This document shows positions 12,840 through 25,180 of a stretch of 64,000 nucleotides of DNA, piece after piece. A model generated the notes under the pieces. That model did not search any database and had not been told where the DNA came from. It saw nothing but the letters and a program-made list of their open reading frames with translations. Origin of the DNA: Tetmemena sp. SeJ-2015 (lineage: Eukaryota > Ciliophora > Spirotrichea > Sporadotrichida > Oxytrichidae); NCBI GenBank assembly GCA_027382625.1, contig JAJKFJ010022593.1, positions 1 to 64,000 on the forward strand, read 5' to 3'. Position 1 is the first letter of the stretch, and the number at the start of each line of letters is the position of its first letter. The position numbers were made by a program, and so were the translations under genes.

Positions 12840-14312
12840 ATAAGCTAAATATGAATGGAAAAGTGAATAAGAAAAAGAAATACAAATGCATTGAATAAAA
12901 TAAGTGGCAGTTATTTAAATAAATATCTTTCAACTTTCACTTTCAAAATTATAAAGATTTTGACTAATTTATGAAAGATTCTTTCACTTTCAGAATCAAA
13001 AAATAACCGAAAGATGATTTTGATAAATAGCAATAATAAGCAATTAGCCTGTAGAGATATAATAACAAAAAATGAAACCATGCCTAAAGTGCTCCCTATA
13101 CCTCTGTCGAATATATACAGATACCTCAAGTCTTCGCGAACAAGATTTCCATAAAACAGAACAGAAGATAAATAAACTTTCATCAATGGATAAAAAAGCT
13201 AGTCAGGCAACAGAGAGGTACATTTTCTTTATCAGATCCTCTTCGAGGCAAGATCCCAATGTGATATACAATACTATGGAGGATAATCTTCCAGAGGTTC
13301 TGCATACATTCAGTCATAGCTTAGTGTTCCAGATCGAAGAATAGGATGATTTTTTTCTTTCCAGTGCATCTGAGGGAAGACAAGGTCGGGGTTTCGAAAA
13401 ACTACTTCAAGCAGAGTAATTGCAGAGAATTTCAATTTTTTTAGGAGGGTGCAATTAGAATGCACGAATCTGAGCAAGGTAGATCAGAGGAAGCTATTAC
13501 AAAGATCATCTCCATTCAAGCTAGTACAGAGGGCCAAGGAAAATCTTGAAATCTTACAGCAGAGATATATCCCTTAGAGGCATAATTCATCTGATAAGAG
13601 CGAAGTCCGAATCTGGAAGGATCAAAGGAAGTCTTCATGGAGTTTGTTTAGTTCATCTGGGTGAACTTGAAGTATCTACAGCCTGTCCATAGATATGTAG
13701 GCTATCAGGTAGTGATGAAATCCAACGTCCTCCATCTCAGATATCTACAAGGAATTGACTATGAGGCTTCTAGACAAGGTTAAAGGTGATTGAGTTTTAA
13801 AGGCAGCATGCCCACTGAAAAACAGGAAGTTTGCAATCACAGCTTTCAAGATGGCAGACTACTTCAAGAGGAGACTAGATAAGGAAAGAGTAGATCAGGA
13901 GATGGAATAGTGTGAGCAAGGGAAAAAGAAAGTGTATTCCGAAGAGACAGAGAGCGATTCAGAGAAAGAGATTGTAGAGGATAAGGACTTTGCGACATTT
14001 TAGAACGAGAATTAATGAGTCCATTTAGTTATTACTTCTGACCTTTTTATTCTTTAAGCGGAATTAAGCTTTTAATATATCTCTACAGGCTAATTGCTTA
14101 TTTATTTCTATTTCTCAAAGTCCTCTTTCTGTTTTTTGTTTATTTAAAAGATTAAAGTGAAAGAGTCTTTCATAAATTAGTCAAAAATCTTTTTAATTTT
14201 AAAAGTGAAAGTTGAAAGATATTTATGTAAATAACTACCATGATTTGATTTAATGCACTTGTATTTCTTTTTCTAATTCACTTTTCCATTCATATTTATC
14301 TTATAATTGCAA
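12840..14312 (+). mobile_element. Unrecognised 1.47-kb element with about 225-bp inverted repeats
   Basis: The stretch from about 12,840 to 13,062 recurs inverted at about 14,083-14,312 with high similarity. Shared blocks include AAATATGAATGGAAAAGTGA, ATCTTTCAACTTTCACTTT and GCAATTAGCCTGTAGAGATAT. Between the repeats lies one plus-strand coding region. Long terminal inverted repeats around a single gene are the structure of a DNA transposon. The ends are not telomere-like, so this is not TBE. No target duplication could be settled. Confidence 0.7.
13072..14018 (+). pseudogene. Frameshifted ORF of the 1.47-kb inverted-repeat element
   Basis: The plus strand reads as protein from ATG at 13,072 (or the inner ATG at 13,186) to UGA at 14,016-14,018, with about three frame changes near 13,470, 13,650 and 13,800. 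Features in order: an N-terminal Cys-containing stretch (MKPCLKCSLYLC), a central part with YLQPVHRYVGYQVVMKSN, a basic stretch (ADYFKRRLDKERV), and a strongly acidic Ser/Glu tail. It fills the space between the inverted repeats, so it is probably the element's transposase or an accessory protein. I see no DDE triad, zinc finger or recombinase signature that I recognise. The frame changes mean this copy is dead, unless they are sequence errors. Confidence 0.55.
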
Positions 14313-14319
14313 ATTTAAT

Positions 14320-16260
14320 AGATTTTATTTTATAATTTAAATAAGGGACACTTTTTATGCTGTCATTAACATAGTATTTAGATATCCTGAGCTTAATATA
14401 TATTTTTAAGTCAGAGCTAAGAATTTTTATTAGCCCTTAATTTACTATAAATTTTAGTATTAAAATGAAGGGGTCATTAACCTATATATTTCCAATATTT
14501 TTTTTAACATAATAAAATATAGATGGTATGAATTTTAAAAATTCTAGTGTGCTAAGTAAATTTTGCAACTAAAGAAAACTTTATATTTTAGCTCTAAGAA
14601 TTTTTTCTTCAGTATAAGCTTAAGCTTGCAACTTAATATAATAAGGCAGAGCAAATGGTATAATTCAAAGTATTGATATCATAAATAAAAATAAAAGTTT
14701 TAAAAAATATATCATCATCAACCTACGATAAGAATTTTATTTGCTTAGCGAGTTCTTGATTGATTTAAAGTACTCAATTACGGACATTCTTTGATAATAA
14801 AGCTATATACACCTTATAATCGATATAATTTGTTACCATTGTCTTGGAAGTAGAAGATTCTCTCCCAAATGTCTCAATTATTTTAAATCTTGTCGGATAA
14901 TAAGCAAAATTTATGATGTATTCCTCTCTTTAATGGTTTAATCATTTAATTCTATGTGGCGATAATAAAATATTAGCTATCCCTTAATTTTGATTTTTAA
15001 CCTGGAATTTTTTTAAAGATGTAAAAAGTATAAGGAAAATTAACAATTGCTTATTTTATAAATTGTTAAAAAATATTTATTCAATTATTTAGCAAAATTA
15101 AAGGGAAGAAATTATGTAAATCAAATTATTATTTAATGATCTCTTAACTACTCATTTTAATTATTTCTATTTCATTTATAAATTTGCAATAGAATAAATA
15201 TCTAATTCATTAAATTATTAATTAAAAAAGATTTTAACTAAAATTGATTGAAAGCAAAATTAACTCAATATTATAATGACCTTTAAATCAAAATAATGAA
15301 AATAAAGTATAAAAATATATTTGTTTTATTTTACATTGTTATTTTAAAGATGTTATAAAACAAATGATGAATCGAATGATATTATTTGAGCAATACCTCT
15401 TCATACAACGGAGAGTGGGGAAGTTTTTATTTAAAATAATAATAGAATCTTTTAAAAATTAAATTCTAGATCTAGTGGACTTGCCGCTGAAATTTTTGGC
15501 AAATACTTCTATCCATAAACTAATTTTCTTTATAATTAATTTTTATTATTTTATAATGAATAATAAAAATAATTGAAGTTATAGATAAAAAGTTAATTAG
15601 GTGATCTATGGGACCCCTTGAATTTTTTATGACCTCCCCTTTTTATCACATTAAAACATATAAAGGCATATTTCACACAAAAAAAAGTAAACAAATAAAT
15701 TGTAACTTTTAAACCATAAAGTCTATATATACTGGCTTTTTCCTAAGATAAATTTTTGATTAGGTGACTAAAAAGATGGGATATATCAGTATTCAACGTG
15801 GCATTCCTGTTTAAGGTTCCATCTAACGATAAAATTATATAAAAAGAAAAAATCTATGAATATAAAAGCTTAGTTAAAACTAAATCTAATATAAAGTATA
15901 ATATTTATTAATCAAACGTTAAAAATGTCTTTTTAATAAGTTTATTTTTAAATAAGTATAGACATTGAAAGGCAAAAATATTTAAATAAAAACTCTAAAA
16001 ATATTATTTAATTCCCGCTTCTCTCTGTCTTTATTTTTGCTGAGTTTTCAATAAAAAATAGATCTATATTAATAAATATATAATTTAAATGAAAAATGAA
16101 ATCAAATTAAATTTAATTAAAAAAATGAAGAGTTGTAAATTGTTGACTGATGAATTATAAAGTTGCCCCTTAACATGGAGCTTTCTATAAGAGCTTTCTA
16201 TGAAGAGTTTTTGATTTTACAAACTTAGAATTAACAAAGAACTAAAGATAAAAACTTATA
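14320..16260. other. AT-rich germline DNA, no genes seen
   Basis: No protein-like frame was found on either strand and no repeat shared with other parts of the window was noticed. Confidence 0.4.
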
Positions 16261-16264
16261 AAAG

Positions 16265-16445
16265 ATGTAACCTTTTCCACAGTCTTCCTTCGAAGAAGTT
16301 GCAAGGATGAAACCAGCATAGAATTCAATGATTAATTAATAAGTTCAACTATAAAACTAAGACTTCAACTTTTACATATTTTTTATTTTATTTATTAATT
16401 AATTATTAGTTTCATTCACTTTCTATTAAATTCTCATTTATTATT
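16265..16445 (+). repeat. Dispersed repeat R2, partial copy
   Basis: The stretch shares the R2 features GTTGCAAGGATGAAA and a CACTTTCTATTAAATTCTC-like end with the fuller copies at 16,830 and 23,060. It is only the second half of the unit. Confidence 0.4.
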
Positions 16446-16829
16446 AATTCAAGGATGTTGAAGTTGAAATTTGGGATTGATAGTATTACCTGTGAATTAA
16501 GTATGAAGGATTTAAGTAACTTTCCTCCTTGTAGTTTCTCGATAGAAGTGCTAGAAAAAAATTTATACAGAGATTCAATAGCTTTCAAGCAAGTTTCATT
16601 ATGAGCTAATAATCTCTTATTTCTACGGCCAATAATTTAGAACTCTTCATTTCATATTTGAATACAAATCAGATTTTTATTTAGTTTTCGATTATAATTA
16701 TAATGAAAAATAGTTTAGTTTACAAGGATGCCTCTTACAATTTAAATAATTAGTTCTGTATTTATTTTGAAACATTTTTTAGAAATCTTAGGTGTCAAAA
16801 AATTTAACTTAATTTTATTATAGTAGGAA

Positions 16830-17240
16830 TTTTAATTAAAATCGGGTATTGGTTAAAATAATAAATGGAGAGTTGCAACTTCGTGCCAATTGAAATCGCA
16901 GATTCATCCCCTGATCTGCAGCTTGTTTGATAGAGAATCAAAAATTAATAGGAGTTTCTTCTTTAATCATCTTCATAACACCTCTCAGCAGTGAGATATG
17001 ACTCATGCACTCATCTTCATCCTCATCATCATCTTCATAAAAAATTCTGTCGCTTATAATTCTTTACTGAGCCCTCCCACAAAAGTTGCAAGGATAAAAA
17101 GTTCTTAAAATTTCATGCTGAATCGAAAAGTTTAATTATTATTGGAGTTACTTCAAATGCCTCTCATTTATTCAATTTTAATTTAATATCTAATTTTATT
17201 CACTTTTTTATTAAATTCTCAGCTATATTAATTAAATTAT
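16830..17240 (+). repeat. Dispersed repeat R2, full copy
   Basis: This is the best copy of a unit of about 400 bp. Landmarks in order are: a GAGAGTTGCAACT start, GCAGATTCATCCCCTGATCTGCAG (itself a small hairpin), TTCTTTAATCATCTTCATAAC, ACTGAGCCCTCCCACAAAAG, TTGCAAGGATAAAAAG and a T-rich end. The same landmarks recur in order at 23,060 and 41,130, and inverted at 18,390 and 43,250. No ORF. Copies elsewhere sit inside IESs, so it is germline-limited. Confidence 0.65.
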
Positions 17241-18385
17241 CCTATAATTTTTAATTTGAGCATCTAATGTACTTTTGAAAAAACATAAAAAAAGCTATAG
17301 ATCTCAAAATTTAAAAAAAATTCAAGGTCTGGATCGTAACATAGTTAGAAATTAAAACTTTTCATCCTTATTTTGACAGTTAAATAATTTTTATTAAAGA
17401 ACTTTTTAACAATGTGATATGTTTTTACTTAAATTATTCAATATTTTAAAACAAGGTCAGAATTGAAATTGACGGAAGTCTTTACAAGGATATCACCATT
17501 CCTGTGAACTATGTTTCTCCTATGGAGCAATATTTAATACCAATATAATTTATAAGCTAGTTATCAGTCCTACTGTCTTTTCTCAATCAATTCTCAATAA
17601 GTTTAATTAAAAATATATTTCAATCACTTAAATAAAAAAAATACTCAAATTTAATTATTTTTATAAAATATAAAACCTCTTGGAAGTTATTTTAGGTAGG
17701 AAAAAAATGGAAGATCTTGAGTAAATAGGATTTTAAATTAGAGTTATTGTAATTAGTCTGTATATAAAAGTGCCACATAACATCAATGTATTCTGTCAAT
17801 TTCTGTTAGTGGGCTTATATTATTTTTTCTATTCTTCTAATCTCTCCAATGATATGTTGGGGATTTTTACTTTAAAATTAGCGATCATATCACAGATAAA
17901 AAGAGACTTAGAGAAGTTACGAAAGGAATGTGTTAATAGTTTAGCTCTCTGTATTTTACCTATCTTGTATGGAGTGCATCACTAATAATTCTTTAACATT
18001 TTAGGATTGGCAAGATGTACATAGGTGATGGTTACTGATATTAAGTTAGTTAGTGATGTTATTAATTTATTGAGGAATTTCACAAATAGTTCAATTTTAA
18101 TTATTAAAATCTTAATTTTATCAGGTAATCTCTGTTGAATATTAATCTTTAAATTGTTCCTTGCTTAATTGTGTTATTAATTAATGAGAAAAAAAACTTT
18201 AGGGATTTTTGCGAATTTGGGACAATTTATGTTTATATAAGTTCCCTACCTTCTTTCTATTTTCATTTGATTAATTTTAGCTTTGGTTTGGCTTTCTTAC
18301 CTTATTTGTTTTGGTAAATCATATAAATTATATATAAAGAATTTAAATTTCGTATTAATTATAACTGAGAATTTAATAAAGATAA
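17241..18385. other. AT-rich DNA with a doubtful hydrophobic ORF
   Basis: The only open frame of note is at 17,770-17,985; it is hydrophobic and shows no family features. Nothing else is supported. Confidence 0.35.
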
Positions 18386-18389
18386 TTAA

Positions 18390-18660
18390 ATAAGAATGGA
18401 ATAAAATATGACTGTTGAAATAAGTCAAATTTGAATAATTATTAAACCATTGGATTAAGAATGAAACTTCACGACATTTTCATCATCGCAATATTTGTGT
18501 GGGAACACTCAGCTCAAAGTTATAAGCCACTCAATATAAAATAAAATTGCGATGGAAAGCTATTGAAAGGATTTCGAGAAAGCTGTAGATTTAAAGGTGT
18601 ATAAGAGATCTCAACTACCACCATGTGATAACTATTCATTTATTATTTAAATCATTCTAA
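18390..18660 (-). repeat. Dispersed repeat R2, partial inverted copy
   Basis: Read on the minus strand, the landmarks CTGAGTGTTCCCACACAAATATT, a GCGATGATGAAA block and TTAATCCAATGGTTTAATAATTATT match the second half of R2 as seen at 17,060-17,150 and 23,310-23,390. Confidence 0.5.
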
Positions 18661-19970
18661 GATATTAATTAAATCTCAACTTTATTGAGATTTGAAGCCA
18701 GTTTGACTGCTGGACACGCCATTTAAAAAAATAAATAATAATTAAAGTCACTTTTAACATTGATGTTCACGAACTAGAAAATATATTATTAATTAAAATA
18801 TTTGTTCTAGTGACCCCACACACTGTTTAAATTAGTAGTAAATATTTATTAATTTTATGGATATCAAATTATTTATATATTTCAAAATAAAATAGAATTA
18901 TTACCTCAATTAATAGCAAGGACTGGTATGAAATACTTTGTTATATTGCTCCAATTAGGAGAGATTCCTATATATAAAATTTCAGAGTTTATAATATAAT
19001 GAAAATGGCGAAGGACGAGAGCCCTACCTATATGACTTTCTATAATTTTGGGGAATGAGAACTCAGCTACTTAGATAGTCATTTTTGTGACTTCATTCAT
19101 ATTTTATAAAATATAACTTCACTTTAAATCAAATCTAATTTGGGTTTGACTAATAGAAATCTAAATGAAAATTTATGCGAGTAGCAGGAAAAAAGAAAAG
19201 TAAATATATTTTTTTCTTTCTAAAGGCCTCATCTCATGATCTAAAATTTAGGAATTGTTTAGAACTAAATGGAGCATATTTATAACAGCTTCATAATGAA
19301 TATAAGTTGTTTCAATAAATTATTTACTATAATTTAATAAAATATATTTTATTTTCCATTGTCTATAATTTAATTAAAATAATGATTTGTTGAAGCATTA
19401 AATGAGGGGATGCAAGCTACATCATGGGAGCAAATTCAATGATTTACACTGTCATTAGCAATTTTGTTGAAAGCCAAACAAGATTAAGGCAAGTTTTATA
19501 TAGATACTCAATAAATCTTCTTAACTGCTAAATATATCTTGCATACTCATCACTTCTCTTTTGTATTAATTTTTACTTCTTTCCTTTAGTTATTGTTCAC
19601 ACAAAACAGTTTTAAGGATAAGAAATTTATAAGAATTTGAAGCTATCTCTGACCATTATATATCTTTTTATATCTTAAATATTTAATCACCCTTACTAAA
19701 TTTTTTATATATATTTTATTAGAAATTCATAGCTATTTATAAGGAAATTTTTTAGAAATATAAAAATAAAAATCTTTTAAGAATTAATTTTTAAAATTAA
19801 TAATTTAATACTGCAGGAGCTACTAGTGAAGATATTCTTCTCGGTGAAATAAATAAAATATTTAACCTAGGTGTGGCCTTCTTAAAAAAGTTTATATTAC
19901 TCTAAATTTATATATTAATGTGCTATAATAATATTGAGTTCCTTAATAATTAAAAGAAAATTGAAAATAT
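18661..19970. other. AT-rich germline DNA, no genes seen
   Basis: No coding signal. Sequence is AT-rich with no shared repeat noticed until the fold-back copy begins at 19,973. Confidence 0.4.
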
Positions 19971-19972
19971 TT

Positions 19973-20663
19973 GGGGGGGCCTTTCCTCGACAGTAAATTT
20001 TATAATGAAAAAAGTAAGAAAAAATATGTTTTTTGTAATTTTTGCTCCTAAATCTAATTTTCAGTTATAGAGGCTATTCGAACATCTAAGGCTCAATTTT
20101 AATCCTAATTCGTCAGTTAGAGTAGCTGCACTAAATAAAATCTATTTTTTAGCATTTTTTTTTGTAAATAGTAAAGTAAAGTAAGTAAAGTAAAGTAAAA
20201 GTAAAATTTTAGGAATATAATTAATAATCAATTTCTTAAAACAGCACTTATTGTACTGAATTAGAAAATCAGTTATTATCCTATGTAAGTATTGTAAAAT
20301 AAATTTAAAGCGCTATTTTTGAAATAGTTCAACATTTTTTTTAAGCAAAAATTAATTCATGATAAAGGGGTTAATGCTACAATTTTCCAGCTCTATTCTT
20401 TCGGCTTATAGCTGAAGCATGTTATGTATAAAAAATGTTGAACTATTTCAAAAAGCGCTTTAAATTATTTTACAATAGGGAAAAATAGCTAAAAAAATAG
20501 ATTTTATTTAGGTGCAGCTGACCTCTAACTGACTGAAAATTAAAATTAATAATTTAATATGCAGGACTCTACTGAAGAATTATTCTGGGAAAAAATAATA
20601 TCTAAACTATTTTTTTTTATTTATTTTCATTATAATATATAATTTTATCTGTAGGAAAGCCCC
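19973..20663. repeat. Fold-back repeat, copy 3 (complete)
   Basis: It begins GGGGGGGCCTTTCCTCGACAG and ends in the complementary TGTAGGAAAGCCCC. Inside, a block near 20,290-20,350 with AAAGCGCTATTTTTGAAATAG recurs inverted at 20,415-20,475, so the copy can form a long hairpin. The block 20,040-20,160 matches 10-140 of the window in direct orientation. No ORF is seen. Confidence 0.65.
20171..20206. repeat. Short tandem repeat (GTAAA)n
   Basis: Repeated units of GTAAA with small variations lie inside fold-back copy 3; copy 1 lacks them at the equivalent place, so they expanded in this copy. Confidence 0.7.
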
Positions 20664-22530
20664 AAATATTATTTATTAAATAAATTATTCATTAAAAAAT
20701 TTAAGTTGATAAAAAGTTTTCAAAAAATAAAATTATCGAGACATTTTAAAAGCACTTCCTGATTATTTGAGGTCTCAATCAACCCTTTAAATTGTTGGAG
20801 TCTATATTTCTATGGATGAGAGAATATCATTATACTCTAATCAGACACAGAAATATTAAAGATTAATTAAATAAAAATTTGATTGACGATCAAATAAAAT
20901 TAAAGTTACTTCATAATTAGAGGAGCATAAAAGAGAGAGATTAAAATGGTTGATTTAAATTATTAAATATTTAATTTGACCTTTACTAACATCAGAGATA
21001 TTGACGACTATCAACCTTAATTGTAATAAATTTAAAGTTGCAGATATTTTAATAGATATAGCGAATTTTATTATAAAAGAAACTGAATTTATTTGTGGGA
21101 TTATAGCCATCATGGCCCGTCTACACTCATGACCTATCCCTCTCAGTTACTTCTCTTCAACCTATTGCCAACCTTGGCCAAGCTGCCTACCTAGGAGAGA
21201 CATTTGAGTGGAGTAAAAATATAAAGAGCGTTACCGTCGCTAACCAGAATTATTTTCTTTTTTTACAAAAATGTAAAATTATTTAAATTAATAAAATAAT
21301 GATTGTTTTATATAATTGTTAGATTACTTAGGTCGATTTATCTCTAAAGATTTGTATTTTTTATAATTTAATAGAATCTAATATTTTTCTGAAAAATGTT
21401 AAAAAAATATCTCTTATATATTTAGCATAATTAATAGTATTTCTGAGAAAAAAATAAATTAATTTTACAAAAAAATGTGATATATGTGATTATTAAATGA
21501 AATCATAAATACTTTAAATTTTTGAATTTAAGTTTGCAAAAATAATTTGAGCGATATTTTGATAAATAATATTAAAAATTATGTGATTTAGTCTTTAAGT
21601 TTTTTAGTGGAATTAAATTATTTTTTCATCACTTTATTTTTTATAAGTAAAGCAAGTTAAGAATATAAGTCGCTTGATAAATAAAAATATTAGGCCCTGA
21701 GTCCCCCACCGCACATACGGTCCCAGAACCGCACTATAGCCCGTACCACACACACTTTAAAAATTTTGTGGTATTGCATTATCTTGCACCGCCATGTTTC
21801 AAATAAGCTTCAAAGCTTTAGCAACTTTAAATATTCTTATCCAAGAATTAATAATAAGCAAAAGAAATTAAGATAGATAGTTTATATCTTAGACTTGTGA
21901 CGAGATTAATTACGCATTCAATTGATGATATCTTCAAAGTAGTTTTAATGATAGAAAACTTATAAAAAGAATAAGTATTTGTAAATAATATTCTATATAA
22001 AATACATTAATTGTTCATCCATATTTTGATAATGAGTTAGAAGCTGAAACTTTAATATTAGAAATCATCAAACAAAGTCAATTATGAAATTTTACTCATT
22101 TTAAAATTCCTAAACTATTGTAAAAATCTGGAAGTAAATATCATATTCAAACAATTTTAGAGTCAATATAAAATTATTGATTTTTAATGAATCCCAACAG
22201 ACCCACTGGAGGACTTGTTGTAACTGTCAGCCCTCCTGCTTGCATATATATTATACCAAGAAATCTTTTAATAATAAAATTAAATCTTAAGTTCATAATT
22301 TAATTCAGATTTATTCTTAGTTAAAATTATTGAAAGGTATTTTAAAAAAGAGTTAATTCTCCTCCTTAAATTATTTTAATTAAAAAAAGCTAGAGCTTTT
22401 TAATAATCTACAATTGCTCTTTTATCAAGGTAATAAAATGAAACACTGTTCTTATATAATATCTTAAATAAATTAAATTTGATTTAAATATCTTGATCAA
22501 TCCCTCTAAAAAGTTACAATAAAAAATTAA
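20664..22530. other. AT-rich germline DNA with two GC-rich islets
   Basis: No genes. A GC-richer islet at about 21,100-21,210 and another at 21,694-21,800 (runs such as GAGTCCCCCACCGCACATACG) stand out against the AT-rich background, but neither reads as protein or as a tRNA. Confidence 0.35.
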
Positions 22531-22534
22531 ATCT

Positions 22535-22925
22535 GATTTACTGTAAATTTTCTAAAGTATTAAATTTATAAATCCAAATAAATGGGCTAATTTTTGCTCT
22601 TAAATTAAATTCATTCAAGCTATAAAGGATAATAAAATCATTCGATGCCTCAATTTTGGCATTTAGTCAACCCGTAAAAGGCAATTATTCTTAATTTACC
22701 ATTTTAAGCTATTTTCTTTTCTATAGTAAAATATTTAAACAATTATCATTTGATAATAATACAAGAAATAGCTTAAAATGGTAAATTAAGAATAATTGCC
22801 TTTTTATGGTTGATTTGATGCCAAAATTGATGTCCTAAATAATTTTATTATCCTTTATAGCTTGGATGAATTTAAGAGCAAAAATTATCCTATTTATTTG
22901 GTACTTTTGAAAATTTACAGTAAAC
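22535..22925. repeat. Imperfect palindrome of about 390 bp, centre near 22,735
   Basis: The left half (for example GGCAATTATTCTTAATTTACC and the following AAGCTATTTCTTTT-like block) recurs inverted on the right, with a short loop near 22,735. Outer blocks (AAATTAAATTCATTCAAGCTATAAAGGATAATAAAAT and its complement, described by position 22,602-22,645 and 22,840-22,880) also pair. This is the structure of a fold-back miniature element. No ORF. Confidence 0.65.
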
Positions 22926-23059
22926 AAAATATGATGATTAGATACCATACTCTATTGAATGGTATAATAATTATTTAAATTGGAGATTTATATAATTTGT
23001 GATTTTAAGTAAAATGTTCCTTTATTTTTTTTCTCGATAAAATTTTCAACTATTATTCG

Positions 23060-23480
23060 AGTAAAAAATCATTACTATAGCAGGAATTTTAATTAAAATC
23101 GATGATTGGTTAAATTAATAAATAAATGGATAGTTGCAAAATAATGTCAGTTGAAATCGCAGATTTACCCCCCTGATCTGCAGCTTGTTCGATAGCTCAT
23201 AAAAAATTAATATAGAGTTCTTCTTTTATCATCTTCATAGGACCTCTCATTATGCGAGAAAACTCCGATGCTCCAAATATCTGCCTTTAAGAAACTTGTG
23301 TCGCTTGTCTCTCTGTGCTGCGCGCTCCCAAATAAAAGCTGCAAGGATTAGAATTCTATGCTGAATCTAATGGTTTAATAATTATTCAAATCGGAGCTAC
23401 CTCAAGTGCTGCTGATTTATTTCATTTTAATTTAATGTCTAATTTAATTCTCTTTTTTATTAAATTTCAGCTATATTAAA
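23060..23480 (+). repeat. Dispersed repeat R2, full copy
   Basis: The R2 landmarks appear in order: GGATAGTTGCAAAA, GCAGATTTACCCCCCTGATC, TTCTTTTATCATCTTCATAGG, CAAATAAAAGCTGCAAGGAT and the T-rich end. It is the closest match to the copy at 16,830. Confidence 0.65.
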
Positions 23481-24880
23481 GTATAAACTATAATATTTGG
23501 CTTTTCAACTATAAACAAATTATTTTGATTTAAGTTTAATTAAGAATGCATTAAAGTCATTAAAATAAATATTTATGTATCTAAGATTCAACAATATAAT
23601 TGCTTACGTAAAATTAAGAGATGATTAAAAATAAATAATAGGATATTTATCACCATTTTTGATAATATTTGCATTGACTTGGATCCTCTGCAGTTCAATG
23701 AGATAATTTTTATTAAAAGAAAAATTAAAAATAATTTAGATTCTCGGTGGCGGAGTTGAAGACGTTAATTAAATTTGGATGAGTTTAAAGTTTAATTATC
23801 TTATAATTTGATTGTCCATTCGTGGTCTGACCTTCAAAGCAACCACCAGTATGTTGTCTACCTTCGTAACATCCCCGCAGGAGAAATGCAACTATTATTT
23901 TAATGATGACCTTCAACTACTATGGTACTCCTAAAAATATTTATTATTTTTATTACTCAGTCTTACATTTATATTTTTTCATCGGCTCATGCACAAAATA
24001 AAAATAAAAAAATAAGATTTTTTTAAAATCACTATTTGGTAATAAAAAAATTGAATTTAAAATGAATTTGTAAATAAATATTAAATAAAATTATGCGAGA
24101 CAAGAAAGCACGAGGTTGAGTTTTAAAATATTTTTAATAATATTTTGTAGGATTAAATTAAAGATAAGAGATTTATTTAGTTAATACAAAATTTTTTATG
24201 AAGTATATTAATATAGTTCATAATTGGTGGAGCTGAAATTAGAGGTGTAATAAAGGTTTCTTGTAAATAATTTTACATTCAGTTATATATACCCTATTAA
24301 ATTCAAGTCTTCGCTATGCCCGACTTAATATAATTAATCTGTGAAAATATTAAAATAGATAAATGTAGTATTGTTATTTTAGACAGTGACTATAACAACG
24401 GAGTGTGAGCAAGACTATCGGAGACTTATGATGCAAATTCATAGTCTACATAGCAGTTGCCATGAGCACTGTATAAACTTGTTGCAGCTATATAATTCCC
24501 ACGCTGCTTTAAGATTCATGATTTTAATATTATGCTCTTAATTTTCAGTCTAAAAATCAAACTAGCTAGACAGATATTTTAATTGCTAAATTTAACACAA
24601 ATAATTATCTCCTCTCAATTATTTGCTGTAATTATCTCTTAAATTTGGTGAGGGCATAATATATTAGGGATGTTGAGTTTTAATGTTAATTGTAATGGTG
24701 TAAGAATGAGAACTCTTTGTGGTCTGGAGAGACATTAGTCATAATTACTTCACACTAATAAGGCAGTGTTAGTAAGGAATTCCTCAGGAACAGCAGTTGA
24801 TTAAATTATACAAATCTATGAATGACTAGAATATCATTTGAAATATCTAGCTCAGTCTCCCTCACTTCTTTCTTATAGAT
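23481..24880. other. AT-rich germline DNA, no genes seen
   Basis: No convincing coding frame. A GC-richer patch at about 24,400-24,480 has open frames but no recognisable features. The displaced coding segment of the large gene begins right after this stretch. Confidence 0.4.
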
Positions 24881-24882
24881 TT

Positions 24883-25180
24883 TGCTTGAATAGAAAGGCC
24901 TCTGCCTTCATTAGTTTGGTACTAATGCTGGGCAGCTTCAAAAGGCAAATCAACTAATGCAAACACGATAAATGCACTTGCAGCAACATCATTACACCTT
25001 ATAAAGTTTGAAGACAAGAAAGGTTTCTCAGCTGCAAAGTCTGTTGAGAGAAGGTAAGTACCATAGTCAACAAAGAAAGAGTTAGCATTGAATCTCTAAC
25101 TCTAAGAGCTGTAAGTCTTTTGCTTATAGTAGTTCGTTTCTACATACTCAGAAGTCTATTGAATCTCCTCAAAGTTTATA
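24883..25180 (-). CDS. Displaced (scrambled) segment of the large minus-strand gene
   Basis: The minus strand reads about 95 codons of protein (SEYVETNYY, FVDYGTYLLSTDF, FEAAQHQYQTNEGRGLSIQA). As I remember the large conserved protist protein, this block belongs between the low-complexity MAHYGDMFEDDD region (28,690-28,830) and the block starting GNIILFKK (28,668), yet it lies about 1.4 kb past the gene's 3' end. The join is supported directly: TTCAAGCA ends this segment (complement 24,883-24,890) and begins the next (complement 28,669-28,676). Joining on one copy gives an unbroken frame, GLSIQA-AGNIILFKK. The upstream pointer was not found, so another small segment may be missing. Its position implies unscrambling during macronuclear development. 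Confidence 0.8.

Noticed and set aside
17770..17985. Hydrophobic 71-aa plus-strand ORF
   Set aside because: It lies in AT-rich DNA, lacks any family feature, and hydrophobic codons are favoured by chance in such sequence.
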